The notes beneath the pieces were generated by a model that was not told where the DNA came from, made no database searches, and worked only from the letters and a program-made list of their open reading frames with translations. From Sipunculus nudus (taxonomy: Eukaryota; Annelida; Sipuncula; Golfingiida; Sipunculidae), in assembly GCA_026874595.1 (NCBI GenBank), contig CM049316.1:4294339-4358338 (forward strand): a DNA stretch of 64,000 nucleotides, in the 5' to 3' direction. The stretch's first letter is position 1. Every line of letters starts with the position of its first letter. This document shows, in pieces, positions 12,580 to 25,062 of the stretch. Both the position numbers and the translations under genes were made by a program.

Positions 12580-12700
12580 AATACAGGAGGCACCATCAGT
12601 CTTCAGGAACTGAAGAAACTAATCATAATCATTAAACACACCAGGTTTCAGGACACTAGATGGAACCACAGCTGAGAAACTAGCATTATTGCTGATTTTT
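12580..12700 (+). repeat. Fragment of the GGTGGCGCCACC unit plus a shared flanking module
   Basis: GGAGGCACCATCAGTCTTCAG is a diverged unit marker of the GCTCAGCTGACT superfamily. It is followed at 12631-12690 by a module (ACACACC, GGACACTAGATGGA, CAGCTGAGAAA) that recurs at 43676-43735, in both cases just after a TGACCTTGACC element. Confidence 0.6.
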
Positions 12701-14321
12701 TTTCATATTTGTTTCCTGGAAAATGTGACAGATTCTAATGATGCGGTGTACCATGCAACACTGTTTGATGGGATAAAAAGTGGGAGGCTGGCAACAGAAA
12801 AAGAGGTTCACCTCCAATCAATAGAGAACAATCGGTTATGTTGTAACAAGCATTGATATGAAATCTATCATTCACATGCAGAGGAAAAATACTACCGTTT
12901 CATGTTACTAGCTGCTGCGTGCAACGTTTTCCTCATGAATAATAAATACTGTTTGTTTTTACACTTTGAAGGAACAGGATTCAAGTTGATTGATGACCAG
13001 TTGAGAATACCTGGGCTTTTTTTATTCAATCCACTAGCTAACTAATGCTCCGTCTTCATCAGACTAGATGGGTATACTGTTAATAATCTTCATTTACATA
13101 ACCTTACTACTGTCCTTAGGGATGCAAACCAATGAAATATTCTTGAATGTGTGAGGAGTTTAGCTGCCTAATAAACATACAGGTAATCTGCCCTCTGCAA
13201 AGTGAATTTCATTTTAGAAAAAAACACAAGCAAGAATAAATATTATATGACTGATGTCTAAATAATATTCTTCATGCCATGTTTGCATAATATAAGATAT
13301 GATATATAACCATGCAGCCCACAGGATCACTCAGTGTATTCTCAGGCACGGCTGTAGCTATTCTGATTTGTTTCCTGAGGCATATATCAAGGCACAAGCC
13401 ATTTTGATGTTTCCCCACCTGGGGTTCATTCCCTTTGTGTTTCTTCTGTAATGCCTTTCAACAAATCAGATTGTATCCAGTTTGGTTTATGCCTAATGTA
13501 TCAGTCCATCTATCCTATACTTGGGTCAGACTGACCAATCAATGTCACTGCCACAGACAAGATACTGATGCATAATTGGTTCCATGTTCACCATATTCCC
13601 TTTAGCTTGATTAGACATTTTATGCAAAGATTCCTAATTTTACCTGTTGCAAGTATTACTGTACCCCCCAAATATTAGGAAGTCAGTTAATTTATGTTCT
13701 CCTTTGTCATGTTAGTTGGTATGTCTGTAAGCAACCATATGCAACTGTTCTGAACAGGTTTGGATGAAATGTTTTTATGAGAGTTGAAGATTATAATACC
13801 TATAAAAAAATTCATTGATTTTTTAAAGTAATCTTGATCACCTTTACATGTTTTTTATTCTTTGTCTGGGCCAATAGCAAAACCCATTCATAAGTGTTAG
13901 TTGATTCTTTTTTCTCACCTGTGACCTTGGCTCTGAGTGCAATTAAGGAACACAGGAAAGCTTTAATTTGGTCTTAGGCTCTGACTTGACATTTTTTCTC
14001 TATCCAACTCTCCAATATATGACCAAACTTTATCACAACCTTCTATGAAAACTGGTTTTACAGTGCCATGTTTGGCACAATAGTAAAAGAAGACAGGCCT
14101 TTCTGACCTTTCATGTTATTAATGCTTATATTTCATATTTCTTTCTCATATGTAAAGCAGCAGTTAATTTACTTTCTTTGGAAATGCCATCTTTCTTAAT
14201 TAAAACTTAGAAGTTTATTTAAAATGTGAAAATTATGGAACTGTAAATTTGCAATGGTAAATTAAGACTGATTTCTGGTAACAATCTAGAGTTCAAGCTT
14301 TAATGATGCAGATATCAAGTG
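12701..14321. other. Non-coding DNA with one possible decayed repeat
   Basis: Mostly unique. A stretch near 13690-13775 weakly resembles the repeat at 11785-11999 (GTTGGTATGTCTGTAAGCAA then GGTTTGGATGAAA). No gene seen. Confidence 0.4.
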
Positions 14322-14462
14322 CAGAATACAGAAAGGCTATGTTAATAGATCCTCATAATACAGACAGGCCATGTTGAGATATCCTCATAATACAGGAAGG
14401 CCATGTTGAGAGATACTCATAATACAGAAAGGCCATCCTCATAATATAGGAGAGATCCTCAC
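14322..14462 (+). repeat. Short degenerate tandem repeat of about 32 bp
   Basis: Four imperfect copies built on CCTCATAATACAGAAAGGC and CATGTTGAGAGAT, with AATACAG at about 14325, 14357, 14388 and 14420. Confidence 0.85.
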
Positions 14463-16680
14463 AATCAATCAATTCTCCTTCTAGTTTTATTGTATACAGT
14501 ATACCGTCAAATACTTGCCACCATTCCATTCATTAACAGGTCTATAAAACCAGCCTCTAATATTAAGTCACCTTATGCACATATAGTTTCCCTGTCTGCA
14601 TGCCCTACACTGACTGGTGGAAATCACAGTCCAGAAATCTGATATTCATCTCATCCCTTTTATTCTAAGCTTGTTAAATAAAGTGGCTTGATGAGTTTAA
14701 TTCTATATTCATACTGGGGTAATTTGTTTTTTTTGGATGGACCTACCTGGAATGTAAATCCCAACCCCCATCCCCCTGATGAGAAACAATCAATTTCTAC
14801 ATTTTTTCTTTCTTTGCCATATTCTGTTTGCACTATCTCTCCAAGATGGCTGATTTTCAAAAGTTGAAATTTGGGCAAAATATTAGTCCTAGGTCGCAGA
14901 CTTGCACCTAATATATATTTTTGACCCTGATCTAATGCCCAACTTTGTACACACCACAGCCAATTCCCCATTATCACTCAATTGTGTCCTCAGGGGAGGC
15001 CTCCTTTGATCAATTTGCAAATACATACATCTAGTTGTGTTGTTATTATATGTCCATGCCACCACCAGTATAACGCATGTCAACATCAGTCATCTTCAGA
15101 TAACCCAATCATCCACCACCTCCACATAATGACAACAAAGTAACAACTGCAGAAAGAAAACTATCACTATTGTGTATTGTTAATCTCTTTTGTCATCAGA
15201 TTGTCCTCAATGTGACATGAGATCACTTTCTCTCTTACTCATAAAGTATTACTGAGGGAACAAATGATTTCCATAAAGACCTCTGGAAGCATTGATTTAA
15301 GGATATAAAAGCTCAAAAAGCTTGAAACCATTGAGAAAAAAATTTTTCATGGATCCTTGACACCCTGGTAACATTTCTAACATGTGAAATCTGCTCCTGT
15401 GTTTTATGATACATCGTAGTATTAACCCTTTGATGTTCCTAAGTCTGTGGAATAACGAGAGAATGTCTGCTTTCTTTATCTGGAGTGATGTACCCTGTTG
15501 TGACTCTTGATACCATCTAGAATCAATTCTGATCATCAGAAAGGACCTTTGATCTTCTTTCTCCTTCATGTAGTCTTGAGCATGTTTAAATTTTTTTTCT
15601 CTTGTTTCATTAAAAAAAATTAGATTTACAGACAAACCTGAAAATTGTCACAAAATACTGAAGCAGACATGCTTTATGATCCAATGGAATCATCAATCAA
15701 ACAAGTCTATTTTCCTTGTTCAAATGCATTATCTATATACAATATTTTCATTAGAAAAAGTGCTACCACTAGTCATTTGAATGGAAAAGATTAAATTTTA
15801 TATAAAATATATATAAATACAAACATAAATCACTGCCTTTCTGAGGTTGTTCAAGAATTCATTGAAGGAAAGACTTTATATGATATATCGTTTACTGATG
15901 CACTGGAGGGGATGCATGATGCAAAAGACTTCATTTGTAAAGTCTTGTTCACTCTAACTGTTCTAGAACATGATACTGATATCTCTTGGGCATGTGCTGA
16001 TAAAATGCGACCTTTAAAACCATGTAGCTATCTTTTTACGCCATACATCTAAAACAAATGATTTACCATCATCAGGTTCTCTGGATCACTGGGACATGGT
16101 GCAGACCACAGAAATTTTTTTCCAGAGTATTATGAATCATAGCATTTAAAACCGTCGGACAAGACGACCCATAGCATCATATGACATGAAGCTTGTAATC
16201 TGCCAGACAGGTGAGACGAAAAATTTATGACAATGTCGCAGGCGCTTTAACATTATCAGCCCTGCCCTGCTCTACTGAACCAGAATAAGCTGCTCCAGTT
16301 TACATTACTTCTTCCCGTTCTTCCGTTTATGATTGCTGTCTGCTTTCATCAATACACAATGTAACTATGTTTATGGTTCACCACTTGTTTTGTGGTTATT
16401 TGTCTCCTTTATGCTGTGTTCTTCTGCATGGTGCTTAAAAGGACCCTGAACATGTTTTTATCAGACAATTGATGCATGTGCAGTACCAGTAGCTCTCTTG
16501 GAAATGAATAGAGGAGAAGGCCTTCTTGTCTTGAACATATCTCAATCTGTCATCAATTCATAAACTAGCACTTTGTGATGTGCTTGCCATTATGTGCTTA
16601 ACAATCAATAGATGAAAGGCAACTTTTGTTGACGTTCCATTAATGTTGGGTATACATTAACTATGTAATTTTTTATTATA
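14463..16680. other. Unique non-coding DNA
   Basis: No gene recognised. The part at 16140-16300 has more CpGs than its surroundings (CCGTCGGACAAGACGACC, GTCGCAGGCGC) and could be a conserved regulatory element; this is composition only. Confidence 0.4.
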
Positions 16681-16682
16681 CT

Positions 16683-16685
16683 TTA

Positions 16686-16757
<72 letters not shown>
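16683..16757. repeat. (TA)n microsatellite, interrupted
   Basis: About 34 bases of alternating TA, a short T run, then about 26 more. Self-complementary, so able to extrude a cruciform and prone to length change. Confidence 0.97.
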
Positions 16758-16760
<3 letters not shown>

Positions 16761-16858
16761 TAATATATTGATCATATTACAGAGAGCATATTAGAATAAA
16801 TGGTATGTGTCACTTTTGGTGCACTAGCTGTCGTTAACTGCAGTTGAACTGCAATTTT

Positions 16859-17865
16859 TAAAAAGTGACCCAGGGGTCATGACACTCAGCTGACTAGGAA
16901 AACATTCACAAAAGGAATTTTATTAATGCCAAATTTTGTAGGTGGTATCCCGATTCAAGTTAAGCATAGCTCAAAGGATATGGGTAATTTCTGGTTTCCA
17001 ATGAGATTTTTCATTGAACTCCCTGGATGTCAATTAGAAGATTCTAGGTGCAATGGTTACAATTTTTGCCCTGTTAACAGATGACCACATCTTTGAAAAT
17101 CTCAAAAATAGAGAAAAAAATATGTAAAATTTGAAAAAAAAAATCCAGGTGGTGCCAGCAGTCTGCAGGAACTAATGGAAGACTCCATGATCAATATGCA
17201 TGCCAAAAAAATCATGGTATTTAAAGCATTAGTTGTTCAGATATTTGAGCTTTTGTAGTAAATTTTCAATCATTCTGGGGGTACTTCTAAACCCCATAGC
17301 TTGGAGGATATGGGTAACAGAGACATATTTTCAGGTTTCTCATGAGACTTTTCATGGATCTACCTGGATGTCAGCTAAGAAGATTCTAGATCCAGTGATA
17401 AGGATTAGTGCCCTGTTAACAGATCTCCACATCTTAAGAGGTCTAAAAAAATAGAGAACAAAAAATTCGTAAAAATCGAAAAATACAGGTGATGCCACCA
17501 GACTGCAGAAACTAATGAAACATTCCGTGATCAATATCTATGCAAAGAATCATGGTATCAATGCAATAGTTGTTCAGATAATTGAGCTTTTGTATCAAAT
17601 TTTCAATTATTCTGGGGGGGGGGGGGGGGTATTTCAGAGCCCAATAGTTCGGAGGATATCCATGGGTAACAGAGACCTAAATTCAAGTTTCCTAGGAGAT
17701 TTTTCATGCACCTCCAAGGATGTCAAGTTAAAAGATTCCAAGTCCAGTGGTTATGATTTGTGCCTGGTAAACGATGGACAGATTGACAGATGGACAGCGA
17801 GACGGACGACAGACAAAGAGTGATCGCTATAGCTCAGATGACTTTCAGTCAGCTGAGCTAAAAAT
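16859..17865 (+). mobile_element. GCTCAGCTGACT-family element, apparently complete
   Basis: Left end AAAAGTGACCC...GGGTCATGACACTCAGCTGACT; right end AGTCAGCTGAGCTAAAAATT. CTCAGCTGACT at 16885-16895 is the exact inverse of AGTCAGCTGAG at 17847-17857. Inside are one partial and two fuller tandem units of about 335-340 bp, each running from the GGTG-GCCACC-type marker through GGATATGGGTAACAG to CCTGTTAACAGATG. The last unit ends in a GACGGACGACAGACAAAGAG tract. There is no transposase, so it would be non-autonomous. Confidence 0.85.
17614..17629 (+). repeat. Poly-G run (16 G)
   Basis: An expansion of the GGGGGG tract that is normal at this point of each family unit. Confidence 0.98.
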
Positions 17866-20218
17866 TAATTTTTCAAAGGTTATTCAAATAATTTTCATTG
17901 GACTTAATTAATCAAAACTCAATAATCAAAGAATAAAAAGTTAAATAATACACTCAAGGCCTAAACATGCAAGTGAATGCTTTAACTTGATAATCTTTAA
18001 AGTCTTCAAAGAAAGGAATTCAATTGAAAATATTAGCTGATTTATAACATTAGTTCCCTAATCTTTCAATTTTTGTTCTCTAACCAAGATGACACAAGCA
18101 TCGAGGCAAACAAATTATAAAAGGGCAGAAATGTACCATTTTTAATGGAATTAATGTAATAATCTATTCTGCAAAATATCTCAGACATTTCTGGCTGACA
18201 TGAAAACTCAATCCATTATTTTAGGAAAGCACGCAATAACTGATTTGCCATGGTAACACCATATGTTATTGACAACTAAGCAAGTGAGTGCACTGAAATA
18301 TTATGTCAAAACAGAAAAAAAACCAGATAAAACTAAAATCATCCTCTGATTGGTAAATAAAGTTAAAAATCATGACTCACATGTAGAGGTTTTAGAAGAA
18401 GAACCCTTTCCAAATTTGCAACATAAGCAACAAATTTATTTAGATATAACAAGCAAAGTTTGTGGCCTGTGCCAAAAGAAAATGTATCACTTTGAAGGCA
18501 ACAAATGCAACTTTTCCTTTTTAAAACTTGTCCTGTATGACCTGAGGTTACCATGTTCTTTTTATCCAGCAACTGGTGAATAGAATAATTAGTGATATGA
18601 AATGGACTGTCTGCATGAGCATGAAGAATTTGGCATGATTAGTGGTAATCTGTTACATTAGGTCCTGATTGCCTGCAATGAAACCTTATATGAAACCAGA
18701 TATGGTCTCAAAGGCTATTTAACACTTTTATCATTTGAAAAATGTAACAAATAAAATATTTTTCTCAATATAACAGAGTCAAATACTTAGTGACATTCTT
18801 TATCAAATAATGAAACTAGTCTCGTGGAAAAGATCTATTTAAAAGATCCTTTCTGCCATCTTTCAGGTATGGAAATTAACAATTCTTCCAGTACAGGCAT
18901 TTTTACACTGACAAGAATATTTGAGCAGCCGTTCATAGGTCCATGTTTCTTGGATGATAACATTACACATGGCTGATCTGTGCCAAGCCTTGTAGACTGG
19001 CCTGGGGCTCAATCTACTGACAGCATTCATAACCACACTCAAAATTGACTGAAAATCCCAATTCTAGGCAATCCTCATTCACGCTCCACTTCACCCGAGA
19101 ATGGAGACCTTCCATTACTGTCTGTATCTCTACACACACCAAATATTCCAACCTTTCAGGTTATGGCACATTAGCTGGGGAAAAATAAAGCTACTTTTTT
19201 TCAATTTTAAATGCTCTTCTGTAAAACCTCAAAGGGCTTGAAATGTGACTTCCGTTGAGTTGCAAAGAGCTCTGTTTATTGTTTACGGATGATTCTAGTG
19301 TAGATTGTAGGACATCTTACATGGGTTTCAACTAAACTGGGTTAATGTAGCTTTTTTTTCACATGAGAGGGCACATTTGAATCTGAGTACATAAACCAGT
19401 TCCAATAACACAAGCAGCACTCTGAAACCAGGATCACCATTTCACAAGTCTGAAATCTTAACCTATTAAGCTACATCCTACAAATATTGCAAAATTTACC
19501 TAATAATTTACATAAAAATTTATTTTAGTTTAAATAAATTTTTTTAATATGTTATATTTTCACGAGGAAAGACCAACATAATTCAGGTGAGACTGATATC
19601 ACTGAGAAAAAAAAATTCCAGAATCTGTCTACATTCAGTTTGAGAATCACTGCCTGCACTATTGTCTATTTTACAGGTATCAGAAACAACAGAACTGAAA
19701 ATGAAGTCACAGAAGTAAAAGTAGAACTTAACTTTCTATTCTGATTTCTGATTTTTCTTTAGAATACTACATGCTACCTGAATACAGCATGTTTAAAATG
19801 CAAAAATGTTTATAAATTGGCAAAATGTCAATTGGTTTTTTAAGTAACCAGATGTCATATATATGACTAATTCTTAAATCCATTCTGTAGATGTGATTAG
19901 CAAAAAATTTCAGACCAATTTATGCTGTACCTGATATTTATACTGGGTTCTTTTTGTTGAATTTTTATACTTACAGGTCGTATCACACACTACACCCACA
20001 GGTAAGCTAGTATCATGAGGCTGAATTGGATATTAGTAGCAGACGTGTTCATGCCTTATATGGTTATAAATTGGCGAATAAATGTTACTAGAGAAATCAT
20101 TTTCAAATTTGCTGTTATGGCTAGGACAAATACTAGTATGCAGTTTGAATGAGGGTATTGGTGACATGTACTAAAATTACTCATCATTTTACAAAACTTC
20201 ATAGTTTGGTAGACAAAT
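17866..20218. other. Unique AT-rich non-coding DNA
   Basis: No gene or clear repeat recognised. The 77-codon frame at 18350-18583 has no recognisable features. Confidence 0.5.
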
Positions 20219-20445
20219 TGCACTCATTAGTGTATACCTCTGTCCCGGAATACCAATCACTTTGGACCTGGCACTTTGTGTAGATTCAGACCAAACTGTA
20301 ATTGGGGGTTTCCTTGTTCCACCCCTTCTATTGACAAATTGTATCGACTGAAGTTCAGTAGCTCTTACATAATTCTGCTAAAACAGACATGGGGGAAACA
20401 TAACCTCATTGAGTACTAATCATGGATCTGCACTAAACACTCTAT
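20219..20445 (-). repeat. Decayed dispersed repeat, minus orientation
   Basis: Read on the minus strand it ends CAGAGGTATACACTAATGAGTGC, the same 3' signature as the copy at 11785-11999. On the plus strand it includes CAGACATGGGGGAAACATAACC. Confidence 0.5.
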
Positions 20446-20559
20446 AACTAGAAATCTGCATTCCACAGAAAACAAGGTTACCTTTTGTTGGTTAAAATAG
20501 TTCCCAAAACCATGTTAGCATTCCCTTATTCTGCCCATTCCATAGGTTTATTTGTGCAC

Positions 20560-20790
20560 AAGTGTACATTGTGATTATTCCTTAATAATATTCCTGAATC
20601 TGGATCATGTTTCGGATCCACACCAAAATCTATAACACTTTTGACTGGGCCATTTGAAAAAAATTCAGAAATTTTAATGAGATTTTTTTTTTATGATTAA
20701 GTTGTGAACAGACACACAAACAGACACACAAACAGCTACACAAACAGGAATTACAAGCCTACACTGCTGGTGGAGACAATGAGCAGGATA
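20560..20790 (+). repeat. Decayed dispersed repeat with ACAGACACACAAACAG tract
   Basis: Contains GAATCTGGATCATGTTTCGG and ATCCACACCAAAATCTATAA, then a short tandem tract ACAGACACACAAACAGACAC at 20708-20750. From memory this order is typical of a widely dispersed metazoan repeat. Confidence 0.5.
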
Positions 20791-21720
20791 TGAAATGTTA
20801 CCCAAAATGCTGGCGCCATCTGTTGCAAATTAATGATCCTAATTTATTTACTGTCTTACTTTATTTACGTTTCAAAAACACTTGATGGAAATTGATGGAA
20901 TTACTGGAAACGTTGACCCAAATCTGATAACATTTTTGTTTAAGATTTGAAATTTTCACATTGGAGACAACATTACTTTAATCATTTCAGTATTTAGAAT
21001 TGAGTTGATAGTATTTAAATTTTTAAGAATAATTAAACTACAGTGAAGAAGAAAAGAAAAAAAAAACTGATTATAAAGTTAATGAGGATACTAATAATAA
21101 CTAAACACATCAAATGTTAATCACTTTCGAATATATGTACAATTTATATCAAATTTTTTGCTGATATTTGCAGAGAATCCAAAATGAACCACAATGTTTT
21201 ATGCCTTATTAAATCCAAACGTTATCATTCATCCATTATGTAAAAGATTAGCTTGGAAAAATAATAAAGCGAGTCAAAAGGTTTAAGCAGAAGAAATCCA
21301 TCATGAATTATTGTATTAGTTCAATTATTAAATTACAACATGCTAGTTCCTCAGGAAATTAATCAGTAAGAAAACATAAAAAGAGTAATTTCTTTAATGA
21401 AATCACCACCACTCCTAAATTTTTTGGTTGATTTGAATTTTTAATTAATGAATACCAAGTCCAAAGTAATCAAGCAAAAATGAGCTGTTGCCTCAAAATA
21501 ATAATTTAGGGTGTTAACAATTCTAAATTGTTAACTTTGACAGTGTATTTTTGGAAACAGTACAAACTTATTTCACGGATTTTGCATCCTTCATGCAATT
21601 TGGCAATATTTTATGCATTTTGTTTGGTAAATTTAAACAAAACTTATTTTGCCTTAATTGTCACTGCACTTTTTTCTATCTCAGTCTCCTTATTCTGCTT
21701 GGTAAATTTAAACAAATTTT
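20791..21720. other. AT-rich non-coding DNA next to the 38-bp array
   Basis: No gene seen. GCTGGCGCCATCTG at 20811 weakly recalls the family unit marker. A short duplicated phrase (TTTGGTAAATTTAAACAAA) occurs at about 21621 and 21699. Confidence 0.4.
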
Positions 21721-23243
21721 AATTTGACCTGTCACTCTATCTTTTGTTGTCTAAGATTTATTTGACCTGTAATTCTATCTTTTGTTGTCTCAGATTAAGT
21801 TGACCTGTAACTCTATCTTTGTTGTCTCAGATTAATTTGACCTGTAACTCTTATCTTTGTTGTCTAAGATTAATTTGACCTGTCACTCTATCTTTTGTTG
21901 TCTAAGATAAATTTGACCTGTCACTCTATCTTTTGTTGTCTCAGATTAATTTGACCTGTAACTTTATCTTTTGTTGTCTCAGATTAATTTGACATGTAAC
22001 TCTATCTTTTGTTGTCTCATATTAATTTGACCTGTAACTCTATCTTTTGTTGTCTCAGATTAATTTGACCTGTAACTCTATCTTTGTTGTCTCAGATTAA
22101 TTTGACCTGTAACTCTATCTTTTGTTGTCTCAGATTAATTTGACCTGTAACTCTATCTTTTGTTGTCTAAGATTAATTTGACCTGTAACTCTATCTTTTG
22201 TTGTCTCAGATTAATTTGACCTGTAACTCTATCTTTTGTTGTCTAAGATTAATATGACCTGTAACTCTATCTTTTGTTGTCTCAGATTAATTTGACCTGT
22301 AACTCTATCTTTTGTTGTCTAAGATAAATATGACCTGTCACTCTATCTTTTGTTGTCTAAGATAAATTTGACCTGTCACTCTATCTTTTGTTGTCTCAGA
22401 TTAATTTGACCTGTCACTCTATCTTTTGTTGTCTCAGATTAATTTGACCTGTAACTTTATCTTTTGTTGTCTCAGATTAATTTGACATGTAACTCTATCT
22501 TTTGTTGTCTCATATTAATTTGACCTGTAACTCTATCTTTTGTTGTCTCAGATTAATTTGACCTGTAACTCTATCTTTGTTGTCTCAGATTAATTTGACC
22601 TGTAACTCTATCTTTTGTTGTCTCAGATTAATTTGACCTGTAACTCTATCTTTTGTTGTCTCAGATTTATTTGACCTGTAACTCTATCTTTTGTTGTCTC
22701 AGATAAATTTGACCTGTAACTCTATCTTTTGTTGTCGCAGATTAATTTGACCTGTAACTCTATCTTTTGTTGTCTGAGATAAATTTGACCTGTAAGTCTA
22801 TCTTTTGTTGTCTCAGATTAATATGACCTGTAACTCTATCTTTTTTTTGTCTCAGATTAATATGACCTGTAACTCTATCTTTTGTTGTCTCAGATTAATA
22901 TGACCTGTAACTCTATCTTTTGTTGTCTCAGATTAATTTGACCTGTAACTCTATCTTTTGTTGTCTCAGATTAATTTGACCTGTAACTCTATCTTTTGTT
23001 GTCTCAGATTAATATGACCTGTAACTCTATCTTTTGTTGTCTCAGATTAATTTGACCTGTAACTCTATCTTTTGTTGTCTCAGATTAATTTGACCTGTAA
23101 CTCTATCTTTTGTTGTCTCAGATTAATTTGATCTGTAACTTTATCTTTGTTGTCTCAGATTAATTTGACCTGTATCTCTATCTTTGTTGTCTCAGATTTA
23201 TTTGACCTGTAACTCTTATCTTTGTTGTCTCAGATTTCTTTGA
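21721..23243 (+). repeat. 38-bp minisatellite, about 40 copies
   Basis: The unit is CTCAGATTAATTTGACCTGT followed by AACTCTATCTTTTGTTGT. Variants include TAAG for TCAG, CACT for AACT, ATATG for ATTTG, and units shortened to TCTTTGTTGT. The same ordered set of variants (CTTTAT, then GACATG, then CATATT, then a short unit) appears at about 21960-22095 and again at 22453-22588. This is an internal duplication offset by about 493 bp (13 units). It is not coding: units of 38 bp break every frame. Confidence 0.97.
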
Positions 23244-23267
23244 ACAATTCATGTTTTGTTGTAGTAG

Positions 23268-23300
23268 ACAAAAAACAAGGGACCCCAGCTGATTGTGACA
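23268..23300 (+). repeat. Possible decayed 5' end of a GCTCAGCTGACT-family element
   Basis: AAACAAGGGACCCCAGCTGA resembles the left end at 58435-58470 with the palindrome deleted. It lies upstream of the family right end at 25041-25058, so the two may once have bounded one element of about 1.8 kb. Confidence 0.35.
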
Positions 23301-23384
23301 GTTATAACTGCATAACCATAGATTTGTTGAAGTTGCAATAAAAAATGACTATCCTCAGTGCTCAGGAACTAGGGTTCAGTGACT

Positions 23385-23402
23385 GGGGGAGGGGGGGGGG
23401 GG
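23385..23402 (+). repeat. G-rich run
   Basis: Five G, an A, then twelve G. Able to form G-quadruplex structure or simply a slippage site. Confidence 0.95.
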
Positions 23403-24136
23403 AGAGTTACAACGCCTTTGGATATAAATACAGAATACAGAATTCAATGGTGCTTACAGGGACTGGTGGAAGTTACAGCACCTCTGCATATACGTAAAGG
23501 TTAAAATTTAATTTAAATGAAATTATTTTTAAATATTAAAAAACAGGCAGAGAGATGGGAACAAAGCAATTAATTTTAATTTCCATTCTACTGAGACAGG
23601 AAAATAATGAACAAATATTTGCACTAGATCCAATTTTTTTCTTTTGTTAAGTCATTGTTTTTTTTAATTTTAAAATTTTACTCTATATTTACAGTATTTC
23701 ATATATATCTGAATATTTTAATTGATTCACAAATCCAAATTGCATCAACATTTATACTTAATTTAGTCAGGTAACATCTTATCATGCACACAGATATATT
23801 TCTTTTTTTTTTATAAAATATATTTTTTTAATTTGCAAAGCAATAAATATATGAAAATAACACTCCAGAATTCACAATTTTTAAATTGCACCTTTATTTA
23901 TCCATGATTTGTTTCATATATTATCAAATTATGCCTACTGATGGGTTAAATTATATTTTGTTTATTTATTTTAAAGGAAATAATTTCTTAAAAATGCTAC
24001 ATCAGAACAAAGTGGCATATCTCTTGGATTACTTCTTGAATTAATATTTCAAGAAAAGTTGTGCATATTCGATCAAAAACAGCTTTACATTTAAAGAAAT
24101 ACAGTTGACAATAAGAAACTTTGTATTGCAATATAA
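23403..24136. other. AT-rich non-coding DNA
   Basis: No gene seen; many A and T runs. Confidence 0.5.
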
Positions 24137-24138
24137 TT

Positions 24139-24206
24139 GGTGATGGTGGTGGCGGTGGGGGGGGGGGGGACTTCGGGGGGGGGGGGGGCGGTTGTTAGGG
24201 TAGGGC
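24139..24206 (+). repeat. Strong G-quadruplex-forming G-rich tract
   Basis: GGTGGTGGCGG then 13 G (24157-24169), ACTTC, 14 G (24175-24188), CGGTTGTTAGGGTAGGG. G is confined to the plus strand. Frames through it encode only poly-glycine or poly-proline and are not genes. Confidence 0.97.
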
Positions 24207-24465
24207 CCATGAGAATAAGTGTATGTTTATTACAGCAGGGATGTTGTGCCAGTGCCGCATCACTAATTAGGTTACCTAGGCAAGGCTGTAGTGAGCAAGA
24301 GTGGGGTCTTGGATATACAAAATGCAGATACATTAGAGCATCTGAAAAACTTCAATAATTAGAATAATTTTTAAGCTTTAACTTTCAAATTTCAGAATGC
24401 AACAGATTAAATCCACATGTATCGCGGCTGTGAAAAATAAATTAAATATACTTAAGAGAAAAAAA

Positions 24466-25058
24466 TGTGCCATGGTCAAATTTGGGCAAAATTTAAGGTA
24501 CCAATTTTATATTTTTGCTAATATTTTTAACAAATTTAACAGATTTTGATCTAATTTTGGGGAATTCAATTAAATTTTGATTAATTGAAGTTATATAACT
24601 GAAAAAAAGTCCCTTGCTTTGACATTTTTTTGTGTGAAGTGACCAAATATTTATCCTGATTTTTTACAAAGTGCAATATGTTTGGGCCCATAACTTTTTT
24701 AAATTTTATAATACAGACCTAATTTCTGGCATGTACATAAAAACTATATAGAGTCATATTTATGGTAAATATGAGGAAAAAAAGATGAGTGGTTTTGATA
24801 TTAGGCAGTCCTGAAGTGTGAAAATAGGTTTTAATAAAAATAATTGAGGTTTTCCTTAATTTTTCAAAGGAACAAAGTCGCAAAGAGCCAGTTGTCGGCT
24901 TGGTAGGAGATCTTGGAGACATCTAACATCTATGCCAAATTTTGGATTCCTAGGTCTTATGGTTGCAAAATGTGCCACATCTATGAACAGAGGGACAGAC
25001 GGACAGACAATGGACCACGACTATAACTCAGATGACTTATAGTCAGCTGAGCTAAAAA
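24466..25058 (+). mobile_element. GCTCAGCTGACT-family element with alternative body, 5' incomplete
   Basis: The body starts GTGCCATGGTCAAATTTGGG and runs through TGATTTTTTACAAAGTGCAA, GTTTGGGCCCATAAC and GTGGTTTTGATATTAGGCAG. It then joins the family right end: GACAGACGGACAGACAATGG, CTCAGATGACTTATAGTCAG and CTGAGCTAAAAAC (AGTCAGCTGAGC at 25041-25052). The same body recurs at 59807-60300 and 63558-64000. No protein-coding capacity. Confidence 0.8.
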
Positions 25059-25062
25059 CTTA

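Noticed and set aside
11987-12596. Two minus-strand frames of 89 and 123 codons
   Set aside because: They lie inside the TGACCTTGACC repeat copy and have no recognisable protein content.
13690-14110. Another copy of the repeat at 11785-11999
   Set aside because: Only short phrases match; similarity too weak without an alignment.
21721-23243. Possible CRISPR array, because of regular 38-bp periodicity
   Set aside because: There are no unique spacers between repeats; units abut directly and the genome is animal.
24091-24358. Overlapping frames with poly-glycine and poly-proline
   Set aside because: They only translate the G-rich tract.
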